Source: Fidelibacterota bacterium
GTDB taxonomy: Bacteria > Pseudomonadota > Alphaproteobacteria > Rhodospirillales > Rhodospirillaceae
DNA: 5,153 nucleotides
Assembly: GCA_947473445.1 (NCBI GenBank)
Contig: CANJEU010000180.1
Coordinates: forward strand, 1-5,153
Direction: 5' to 3'
In this document: piece after piece, positions 1 to 5,153 of the stretch
Numbering within the stretch: the first letter of the stretch is position 1
How the letters are laid out: each line of letters opens with the position of its first letter
Notes under the pieces: generated by a model
Databases searched by the model: none
Told to the model about the DNA's origin: nothing
The model's input: only the letters and a program-made list of their open reading frames with translations
Position numbers and translations under genes: made by a program

Positions 1-1104
1 CACGGGACGATCCTCCTTCGGTTTCAGCGAGCACCAGCCGTTGGAGAGTTCTTCGGGCAGCATCGGTACGACACGGTCCGGGAAGTAGACCGAATTCCCC
101 CGCGCATAAGCGTCGCGGTCCAGGCCATCGCCCGAACGCACATACCAGGCAACGTCCGCAATCGCGACCAGCAGGTGCCAGCCGCCGGCGTTCTTAGGAT
201 CGGTGTCGGCTTCGGCCCAGACCGCATCGTCGAAATCGCGCGCATCTTCGCCGTCGATGGTCACGAGCGGTAGTTGACGCAGATCGACGCGCTCGCCCAT
301 GGGAGCGGCCGCTGCACGTTCAGCCTGTTGAATAGCCGCCTCTGAAAAGATGTGCGGCAGGCCTTGCGTGTGAATTGCGATGAGGCTCAGGTTGCGGCTT
401 GCATCCATCGGCCCAAGGCGTTCAAGGATGCGCGCACGTTGCGGGCCGTACTTCGGTTCCTCGTAGACTTCGGCCGAGACAAGGTCGCCGCCCACCGCGT
501 TATTCGTATCGCGCGGCGGAATCCAGACCTCATGACGATACTTCTTGTCCACGGGTCGAAGGTGGCCACCTTTTCCTTCTTCTCCCGGCTCGTACACGCC
601 CAGCAATACAGTCGCCGCCGCCGCGAGCTTCTTGATCGGCCGCGCCTCGTAAGCATCGTCTCCAGCGGAGATTATTTTGGCGAGAATGCGGTCGCCCACG
701 CCAACCGTGAAACGCCGTTCGCGGCCTTTCAGAATTTTAGACGGCTGGCGGACGAGGATGGTCGGCGGAGGTGTATCGAAATCCCACTTGAGCGGCTTGC
801 CGAACAGGTCACCTTCGCGGTCGGTGTGTGTGACCTCGATCGCATCAACCGCGGGCATCGCGCCATGGCTGCCAAAGCGCTTGCCTTCGCCGCGTTCGAC
901 GACACCGACCTTTGTCAGGTCTTTGAGAATAGCTTTCAACGCGATCTTGTCGGCGCCCTTGATCCCGAACGCGCGGGCGATGTCACGCTTGCCGACCTGC
1001 GTGCTGGAATCTCGGATGAACTTTAGGATTTCGTCTCGCGTCGGGAGCGGCGCCGGGGCGCCGTCTCTTTTTGTCTTATTTTTCGGCGATCTGTCGCGAG
1101 TCAA
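1..1104 (-). CDS. rnr: Ribonuclease R, N-terminal 368 residues (3' end beyond the window)
   Basis: RNase R is a processive 3'-to-5' exoribonuclease of the RNase II/RNB family that degrades structured RNA in the cytoplasm. Translating the minus strand gives 368 uninterrupted codons up to the window edge. Residues about 21-75 form a winged-helix/HTH domain (PTRDEILKFI, then KRDIARAFGIKG). About 80-240 fit the cold-shock/OB region. The RNB domain begins near 270 with TIDGEDARDFDDAV, which supplies the metal-binding aspartates D284, D290, D292 and D293. It continues with VAIADVAWYV (313-322) and SVYFPDRVVPMLPEELSNG (338-356), both typical of the family. Family members are usually about 750 residues or longer, so roughly half is missing. 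The start is TTG at 1104-1102: the topA stop TAA (1110-1108) is in the same frame, and no in-frame ATG or GTG occurs before Met83, which lies past the HTH domain. The N-terminus is basic (KNKTKR). The gene follows topA after 3 nt and is likely cotranscribed with it. Identity is secure; the start codon is inferred by exclusion. Confidence 0.95.
   Translation of the reverse strand, partial: MTRDRSPKNKTKRDGAPAPLPTRDEILKFIRDSSTQVGKRDIARAFGIKGADKIALKAILKDLTKVGVVERGEGKRFGSHGAMPAVDAIEVTHTDREGDLFGKPLKWDFDTPPPTILVRQPSKILKGRERRFTVGVGDRILAKIISAGDDAYEARPIKKLAAAATVLLGVYEPGEEGKGGHLRPVDKKYRHEVWIPPRDTNNAVGGDLVSAEVYEEPKYGPQRARILERLGPMDASRNLSLIAIHTQGLPHIFSEAAIQQAERAAAAPMGERVDLRQLPLVTIDGEDARDFDDAVWAEADTDPKNAGGWHLLVAIADVAWYVRSGDGLDRDAYARGNSVYFPDRVVPMLPEELSNGWCSLKPKEDRPV
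1048..1063. repeat. GC-rich hairpin early in rnr, terminator-like on the plus strand
   Basis: CGGCGCC (1048-1054) and GGCGCCG (1057-1063) form a perfect inverted repeat separated by only 2 nt, so in RNA about 6 bp with a 4-nt loop. It lies in rnr codons 14-19, the Asp-Gly-Ala-Pro-Ala-Pro stretch. On the plus strand it is followed by a T-rich tract (1064-1083), the look of an intrinsic terminator for antisense transcription. On the coding strand that tract is simply the AAA/AAT/AAG codons of the basic N-terminus, so the pattern may be a by-product of coding. Confidence 0.4.
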
Positions 1105-1107
1105 TCG

Positions 1108-3771
1108 TTATGCATCCGCTGATTTACGGGCGCCTTTGCCCTTGGTCTTGCCCTTCGCCGCCGGCCCGCCCTCTTTCGCCGCTTTCGCGGTCAGAAGTGC
1201 GATGGCGGAATCGACGCTAACATTGGTGGCGTCCATGTCCTTGGGCAATGTCGCGCGAAGCTGGCCATGCTGTACATAGGGACCGAACCGGCCTGAGCGC
1301 AAGGTGATGGCCTTACCGTCCGTCGGATGGTTGCCAAGGGCCTTCGCTGCGCCGGCGCCTTTACGGCCTGGGCGGTTCTTGCCTTCGGCAATGACAACGA
1401 CGGCGCGGTTCAGGCCGATCTCAAGCACGTCATCGTCCTTGCCCAGCGACTGATAACGGTCTCCGACCTTCAGATACGGTCCAAAACGGCCAATGCCGGC
1501 CAGGATCATCTCGCCGCTGTCAGGATCGATCCCGATCTCCCGCGGCAGCGACAGGAGCTTCAGGGCCCGGCTGAGGTCAACCGAGTGTGGGTCTGTACCC
1601 TTGGGCAACGATGCGCGCTTCGGCTTGGGAACCTTTGGTTTGGCTTTCTTACGCTTCTTCTTTCCGTCGGCCGCGGGCTCCTCGGGTGGCGGTTCAGGCA
1701 CAGCCGGCGCGATCTCCTCGCCACCAAGCTGAACGTAAGGGCCGTACGGACCGACCCGAAGCGTAATTTTGAGGCCGGTGGCGGGGTCTTCGCCGAGTTC
1801 TTTGGGGCCGTCGAGGGCCTGTCCCTGGGCCGCCTCAGGCGCCCCGAGCGGACGCGTATATCGGCATTCCGGGTAGCGGCTACATCCGACGAACGAGCCG
1901 AACTTGCCAAACTTGAGACCAATACGCCCTTCGGCGCAGGCCGGACACTGACGCGGATTGCTGCCGTCGGCGCGGGCCGGGAACAGGTGGGGCTCGAGCA
2001 GACCATCAACGGCGTCGATGACGGCGGTGCGAGTCAGGTCCTTGGCGTCGTCGATCGCAGCAACGAAATCGCGCCAGAAGTCCGCAAGGACCTTCTTCCA
2101 ATCGAGACGTCCGCCGGAAATTTCATCGAGCTGATCTTCGAGATCGGCGGTGAAGCTGTATTCGACGTAACGCTTGAAGAAGCTTTCCAGGAACGCGATC
2201 ACGACGCGGCCGCGGTCTTCGGGAATGAAACGGCGGTTCTCCATACGCACATACTTGCGGTCCTGGAGAACCTGAATGATCGAAGCATAAGTCGACGGGC
2301 GGCCGATGCCTTTTTCTTCCAGCGATTTGACGAGGCTGGCTTCCGAGAAACGCGGCGGCGGTTGCGTGAAATGCTGCTCTGGCGTGACCGTGGCAACGGT
2401 CAGCGGCTGGCCTTCGGTCATCGCCGGCAGAAGGCTGCCGAGGTTATCCTCGTCGTCTTCACCCGCGGGCGTACCGCCCGCGCCGGTGTCGTCATAGGCT
2501 TCCAGGAAGCCTTTGAATACGATGGTCGAGCCGCTCGCGCGCAAAGTGGTCTGACCATCCGGCGGCAGCGCCGTCACGGAAACCTGATCGAGGATCGCCG
2601 CTTCCATCTGGCTCGCCATCGTCCGCTTCCAAATCAACTCATATAACTTGAGCTGATCGGGGCTGACATATTTCGCGACCACATCGGGCGTGCGGGTCGG
2701 ATCGGTGGGGCGAATGGCTTCGTGTGCTTCCTGGGCGTTCTTCGCCTTGGTCTTATAGATACGCGCTTCGCTGGGAACGAACTTCTTGCCGTAACGTTCG
2801 CCGATCAAGGCGCGTACTGAGGTAATGGCATCGCCATCCATCTGCACGCCGTCGGTACGCATATAAGTAATAAGGCCGGTCGTCTCCCCGTCGATCTCGA
2901 CGCCTTCATAAAGCTTCTGCGCGATGTCCATCGTCTGACGGGCCGAGAAGTAAAGCCGCCGTGAGGCATCCTGTTGCAGGGTCGAGGTCGTGAAGGGAGG
3001 ATAAGGCCGGCGCTGCTTTGACTTCTTTTCAACCGAAGCAACTTTGAATGCGCCGCTGCGCACAATGGCGGCGGCGCGTTCGGCCTTCGCTGCATCGTTC
3101 AGATCGAATTTTTCGAGCTTCTTGCCGTCGAGGTGGGTGAGGCGGGCGGTAAAGCCTTCCTTGGCTACGGTCGCCATGTCGGCGCCCACGGTCCAATATT
3201 CTTCCGCCTTGAATTTCTCGATCTCGAGCTCGCGCTCGCAGATGAGACGAAGGGCAACTGACTGGACGCGCCCTGCCGACTTGCTGCCGGGCAGCTTACG
3301 CCACAACACCGGCGAGAGGGTAAAGCCCACGAGATAATCGAGCGCGCGGCGCGCGAGATAGGCGTCGACCAGCTCACGGTCGAGATCGCGCGGGTTCTCC
3401 ATCGCCTCGAGCACGGCTTTTTTGGTGATCGCATTAAAGGTGACGCGCTTGACGGTCGCTTTACCCAAGGCCTTGCTGCGGGTCAGCTCGTCGAGCACGT
3501 GCCACGAGATCGCTTCGCCCTCGCGGTCCGGATCGGTTGCGAGGATGAGGCCGTCGGCGCCTTTAAGAGCCGAGATGATTTCCTTGAGGTGCTTTTGCGA
3601 CGAACTATCGACTTCCCAATCCATGGCGAAGTCTTCGTCGGGACGGACGGAACCGTCTTTGGCGGGCAGATCGCGAATGTGGCCATAGGAGGCGAGCACC
3701 TTAAACCCGGTGCCGAGATACTTATTTATGGTTTTCGCCTTGGCTGGCGACTCAACGATAACGACCTGCAT
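1108..3771 (-). CDS. topA: DNA topoisomerase I (type IA, omega protein)
   Basis: Type IA topoisomerase that relaxes negative supercoils by transient single-strand cleavage through a 5'-phosphotyrosine link. The 887-residue protein is complete. The Toprim domain (about 1-115) has VESPAKAK with E7 and K11, and the metal-binding DPDREGEA with D80, D82 and E84. SAGRVQSVALRLICERELE (165-183) and ARRALDYLVGF (140-150) are core family motifs. The catalytic tyrosine is Y303, in GLITYMRTDG with R305, and HEAIRPT follows at 350-356. An acidic Gly/Pro-containing insert lies at about 427-445. One zinc ribbon is visible (C609, C612, C630, C636). Three C-terminal repeats with a GPY core follow (about 660-683, 745-771, 812-836), separated by a Pro/Lys-rich linker (690-725), and the protein ends in a Lys/Ala/Gly tail. 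The ATG at 3771 is fixed because an in-frame TAA lies at 3789-3787 with no other start between; AGG about 8 nt upstream is a modest ribosome site. It lies 114 nt after dprA and 3 nt before rnr. Identity is secure. Confidence 0.99.
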   Translation of the reverse strand: MQVVIVESPAKAKTINKYLGTGFKVLASYGHIRDLPAKDGSVRPDEDFAMDWEVDSSSQKHLKEIISALKGADGLILATDPDREGEAISWHVLDELTRSKALGKATVKRVTFNAITKKAVLEAMENPRDLDRELVDAYLARRALDYLVGFTLSPVLWRKLPGSKSAGRVQSVALRLICERELEIEKFKAEEYWTVGADMATVAKEGFTARLTHLDGKKLEKFDLNDAAKAERAAAIVRSGAFKVASVEKKSKQRRPYPPFTTSTLQQDASRRLYFSARQTMDIAQKLYEGVEIDGETTGLITYMRTDGVQMDGDAITSVRALIGERYGKKFVPSEARIYKTKAKNAQEAHEAIRPTDPTRTPDVVAKYVSPDQLKLYELIWKRTMASQMEAAILDQVSVTALPPDGQTTLRASGSTIVFKGFLEAYDDTGAGGTPAGEDDEDNLGSLLPAMTEGQPLTVATVTPEQHFTQPPPRFSEASLVKSLEEKGIGRPSTYASIIQVLQDRKYVRMENRRFIPEDRGRVVIAFLESFFKRYVEYSFTADLEDQLDEISGGRLDWKKVLADFWRDFVAAIDDAKDLTRTAVIDAVDGLLEPHLFPARADGSNPRQCPACAEGRIGLKFGKFGSFVGCSRYPECRYTRPLGAPEAAQGQALDGPKELGEDPATGLKITLRVGPYGPYVQLGGEEIAPAVPEPPPEEPAADGKKKRKKAKPKVPKPKRASLPKGTDPHSVDLSRALKLLSLPREIGIDPDSGEMILAGIGRFGPYLKVGDRYQSLGKDDDVLEIGLNRAVVVIAEGKNRPGRKGAGAAKALGNHPTDGKAITLRSGRFGPYVQHGQLRATLPKDMDATNVSVDSAIALLTAKAAKEGGPAAKGKTKGKGARKSADA

Positions 3772-3885
3772 CGGACGACCTATCGGTTACCCACATCCAC
3801 GCCGGAATGGGAGGCGGTTCGAGCCGCCTTTTGCATCTCCCATGGCGTGTAAATTCTGGCTGATAGCTCGGAAAAGTTAAAAAAT
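3772..3885 (-). other. dprA-topA intergenic region / putative topA leader
   Basis: This 114-nt gap is the only sizeable non-coding stretch in the window. Read on the minus strand it starts with a T-rich tract just after the dprA stop, then a possible -10 region, then a segment able to fold, then the topA ribosome site region. It has no long hairpin followed by a U run, so I see no intrinsic terminator separating dprA from topA, and readthrough from dprA into topA is expected. Two 18-codon ATG frames lie inside it (3843-3787 and 3836-3780), but neither has a properly spaced ribosome site or recognisable composition, so I do not call them genes. Confidence 0.6.
3807..3843 (-). promoter_or_regulatory. 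Potential stem-loop in the topA leader
   Basis: The plus strand has ATGGGAG at 3807-3813 and CTCCCAT at 3837-3843, a perfect 7-bp inverted repeat. Directly inside it, GCGG (3814-3817) pairs with CCGC (3824-3827) across the loop TTCGAG. The result is an 11-bp stem with a one-sided 9-nt bulge. An alternative fold extends the inner stem to AGGCGG/CCGCCT (3812-3817 with 3824-3829) and breaks two pairs of the outer one. The structure ends 35 nt before the topA ATG, leaving the ribosome site free. Whether it has a function cannot be told from one sequence. Confidence 0.45.
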
Positions 3886-3889
3886 TCAA
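3860..3889 (-). promoter_or_regulatory. Possible weak topA promoter (sigma-70-like)
   Basis: On the minus strand TTGAAT (3889-3884) is followed after 18 nt by TATCAG (3865-3860). Each hexamer matches the sigma-70 consensus at four of six positions, and the spacer contains a T-rich run. Initiation about 7 nt downstream would give an mRNA with a leader of roughly 80 nt before the topA ATG. The -35 element overlaps the dprA stop codon. Internal promoters for topA make sense because its expression is commonly tuned to supercoiling, but this is inference: matches this weak also occur by chance. Confidence 0.3.
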
Positions 3890-3901
3890 CCCGTTCCGAG
3901 C
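3866..3901. repeat. Inverted repeat spanning the dprA stop codon
   Basis: The plus strand reads GCTCGGAA at 3866-3873 and TTCCGAGC at 3894-3901, a perfect 8-bp inverted repeat with a 20-nt AT-rich spacer. Inside the spacer GTT/AAC can add a short inner pairing. One arm is the last codons of dprA (Leu-Gly-Thr region) and the other is non-coding, so protein coding explains only half of it. In RNA it would be an imperfect hairpin holding the dprA stop in its loop side; no U tract follows on the minus strand, so it is not a standard terminator. In DNA the arms flank the candidate -35 element. Confidence 0.5.
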
Positions 3902-5010
3902 AACGCCACCCGATTACCTGGTAATCGCTCCAGCCGCCCTGCCAGTTCCAAGTCCATGAGAACGGTGGCAACCACGGCGGCGGACACTTGGCACTGGCGC
4001 ACCAGTTCGTCAACGGCAGCGGGGGCCGCGCCTAGGGCACTTTCGATTTGGCGCCGCACGTTGTGGATATCTTTTTCGTCTGATTTTTCAACAGGTTGTC
4101 CTGCATGAAAGCCCGCTTTAGAAATTTGTGTGGGCGATACCCTTTTAAGGGGCAAATTATCTAAAATATCGTCCGCAGATTGAATTAAGAGCGCGCCGTC
4201 CCGAATCAGGCTGTTTGGACCGTGTGCACGTGGATCGAGCGGCGAGCCCGGCACCGCAAAGACCTCTCGCCCCTGGTCGGCCGCTAAGCGGGCGGTGATC
4301 AGTGAGCCTGACTTAAGTGTCGCTTCGACGACGACAACGCCGACGCTGGCTCCCGAGATAATGCGGTTGCGTCTGGGGAAAAGCGGCGCCTGAGGTTCGG
4401 TCCCCGGCGGCATTTCGCCAATCACCGCGCCGGCTTCGGCGATGCGGGCGTGCAGCTTGTCGTGCTCGGGCGGATAAATGACGTCTGTCCCGCCCGCTAC
4501 GACCGCGACGGTGAGTCCGGCGGGTACGGTCAACGCGCCCTCATGGGCTGCCCCGTCAACGCCGCGCGCCATGCCCGACAAGACGACGAGCCCCGCCTTG
4601 GCAAGATCGGCGCCCAGCATGCGCGCGAATTTGCGGCCGTTTACCGTGGCGTTGCGCGCACCGACGATTGCAATCATGGGGGCGCTCAGGGCTTCGGTCT
4701 GTCCCTTAACCACGAGCAGGGGCGGGGCATCCTCGATAGCTTTGAGCGGTTCGGGGAAATTCGGGTGTGTCCAGGTGACATGCGTCAAACCCGCGCGCTG
4801 GGCTTTCTCAAATTCACGTTCAGCATCACCGAGCGCCAGAAGCCTCAGCGGGCGGCCGCCAGTGCGCACGAACTCCGGTAAGCGGTCCACGGCCTCGCTT
4901 GCCGTGGGGAAACGCTCGAGAAGCTGACGGAAGGTTTTGGTGCCGACCCCTTCGCTGCGCGCGAGCCTGATCCAGGCAAGTAATTCTTGATGCGCGCGAT
5001 CGGTCGCCAT
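3886..5010 (-). CDS. dprA: DNA-processing protein DprA (RecA loader on ssDNA)
   Basis: DprA/Smf binds incoming or exposed single-stranded DNA and helps load RecA in the cytoplasm. It is needed for natural transformation where that occurs, but it is widely conserved in bacteria not known to be competent. The 374-residue protein has the full three-part layout: an N-terminal helical SAM/HhH-like domain (about 8-50), an extended Rossmann fold (about 80-285) and a C-terminal winged helix (about 318-370). Rossmann signature motifs are IVGARNAT (115-122), LSGMARGVDGAAHEGAL (144-160), AGGTDVIYPPEH (172-183), FPRRNRIISG (211-220), the EATLKSGSLITA segment (229-240) and FAVPGSPLDPRAHGPNSLI (251-269). 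The linker before the winged helix (about 286-317) is polar, and its DNA (about 4055-4170) is more AT-rich than the flanks. The ATG at 5010 follows the in-frame plsY stop by 3 nt, with no good Shine-Dalgarno sequence, so coupling to plsY translation is likely. No competence genes are visible in this window, so the role in transformation cannot be judged. Confidence 0.98.
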   Translation of the reverse strand: MATDRAHQELLAWIRLARSEGVGTKTFRQLLERFPTASEAVDRLPEFVRTGGRPLRLLALGDAEREFEKAQRAGLTHVTWTHPNFPEPLKAIEDAPPLLVVKGQTEALSAPMIAIVGARNATVNGRKFARMLGADLAKAGLVVLSGMARGVDGAAHEGALTVPAGLTVAVVAGGTDVIYPPEHDKLHARIAEAGAVIGEMPPGTEPQAPLFPRRNRIISGASVGVVVVEATLKSGSLITARLAADQGREVFAVPGSPLDPRAHGPNSLIRDGALLIQSADDILDNLPLKRVSPTQISKAGFHAGQPVEKSDEKDIHNVRRQIESALGAAPAAVDELVRQCQVSAAVVATVLMDLELAGRLERLPGNRVALLGTG

Positions 5011-5013
5011 CGG

Positions 5014-5153
5014 TCACGGACCCGAAGGTGCGGACTGTTTCTTGCCGATGCGGGGTTCTTCACCGCGCAGGATACGGCCAATATTCGAGGCGTGCCGGAT
5101 CCAGCCAAGCGTAGCCAAAGCCGCGAAAACCGCACTTTCAAGCGAGAAGCCCA
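5014..5153 (-). CDS. plsY: Glycerol-3-phosphate acyltransferase PlsY, C-terminal end (5' part beyond the window)
   Basis: PlsY is the inner-membrane acyltransferase that moves an acyl group from acyl-phosphate to glycerol-3-phosphate, giving lysophosphatidic acid, the first step of phospholipid synthesis. Only the last 45 codons are here; the first whole codon starts at 5151 and the stop TGA is at 5016-5014. What is visible is the end of a hydrophobic segment (ESAVFAALATLGWIRH), then the short basic cytoplasmic tail ASNIGRILRGEEPRIGKK. This matches the family's C-terminal pattern of an R-x-x-N-I-x-R-[IL]-[IL]-x-G-x-E-x-[RK]-[IL]-G motif. The last seven residues after GKK (QSAPSGP) look like a non-conserved tail. 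Its position just upstream of dprA supports the call, since plsY-dprA neighbours are frequent in proteobacteria. The catalytic loops lie outside the window and cannot be checked. The fragment is short, but motif and context agree. Confidence 0.88.
   Translation of the reverse strand, partial: GFSLESAVFAALATLGWIRHASNIGRILRGEEPRIGKKQSAPSGP

Noticed and set aside
352..1026. Open frame of 224 codons on the plus strand
   Set aside because: It is opposite rnr, whose minus-strand translation carries the RNase R HTH and RNB motifs. The plus-strand product resembles nothing known and has no upstream ribosome site that I can see.
1098..1102. GANTC (CcrM methylation) site touching the rnr start codon
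   Set aside because: Other GANTC sites are scattered through the window inside coding sequence, so one near the start is not remarkable and gives no evidence of methylation-controlled expression.
1327..2646. Open frame of 439 codons on the plus strand
   Set aside because: It lies entirely opposite topA, which has every catalytic motif. Its translation is Arg/Ala-rich without a recognisable domain, as expected for an antisense shadow in GC-rich coding DNA.
3812..3829. Rho-independent terminator between dprA and topA
   Set aside because: The AGGCGG/CCGCCT stem is followed by a T run only on the plus strand, where no gene precedes it. On the minus strand it is followed by CCCATT, so it would not terminate dprA transcripts.
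3787..3843. Possible leader peptides upstream of topA (ATG at 3843, stop 3789-3787; ATG at 3836, stop 3782-3780)
   Set aside because: Both are 18 codons long with no correctly spaced ribosome site, no run of one regulatory amino acid and no attenuator-type hairpin with a U tract. Frames this short are common by chance.
4062..4070. DnaA-box-like TGTGGATAT in dprA
   Set aside because: It is a single near-match with one difference from the 9-mer consensus, inside coding sequence (Asp-Ile-His-Asn), with no cluster of further boxes or AT-rich unwinding region, so no origin is supported.

Overview
The window is a GC-rich chromosomal segment carrying four genes, all on the minus strand. Read in the direction of transcription (right to left) they are plsY (only its 3' end), dprA, topA and rnr (only its 5' part). 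The gene order plsY-dprA-topA-rnr, the TopA architecture (one four-cysteine zinc ribbon followed by GPY-type C-terminal repeats and a Lys/Ala tail) and the base composition point to an alphaproteobacterium. The sequence does not let me name a genus. Nothing here looks recently acquired: there is no insertion sequence, tRNA, rRNA, CRISPR array or phage gene.

Layout, right to left. 5153-5014 is the last 45 codons of plsY, the membrane acyltransferase that starts phospholipid synthesis. After a 3-nt gap, dprA (5010-3886) encodes a full-length three-domain DNA-processing protein that loads RecA on single-stranded DNA. A 114-nt gap (3885-3772) follows; it holds a weak candidate promoter and a possible structured leader. 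topA (3771-1108) encodes a complete 887-residue DNA topoisomerase I with every catalytic residue in place. After another 3-nt gap, rnr (from 1104, off the left edge) encodes RNase R, cut just after the first part of its RNB catalytic domain. Its only workable start is TTG.

The genes probably form one co-directional transcription unit. plsY-dprA and topA-rnr are close enough for translational coupling, and the dprA-topA gap is the only place where an internal promoter could sit. The products share no single pathway: lipid synthesis, ssDNA handling and recombination, supercoil relaxation, and degradation of structured RNA. This is conserved housekeeping linkage, not a dedicated system.

I found no convincing undescribed system. 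The points worth a second look are small: the dprA-topA gap, with an inverted repeat over the dprA stop and a foldable topA leader; the obligatory TTG start of rnr; two stop-NNN-start junctions in the same frame; and a GC-rich hairpin early in rnr that reads like a terminator on the opposite strand. The long plus-strand open frames are shadows of topA and rnr.
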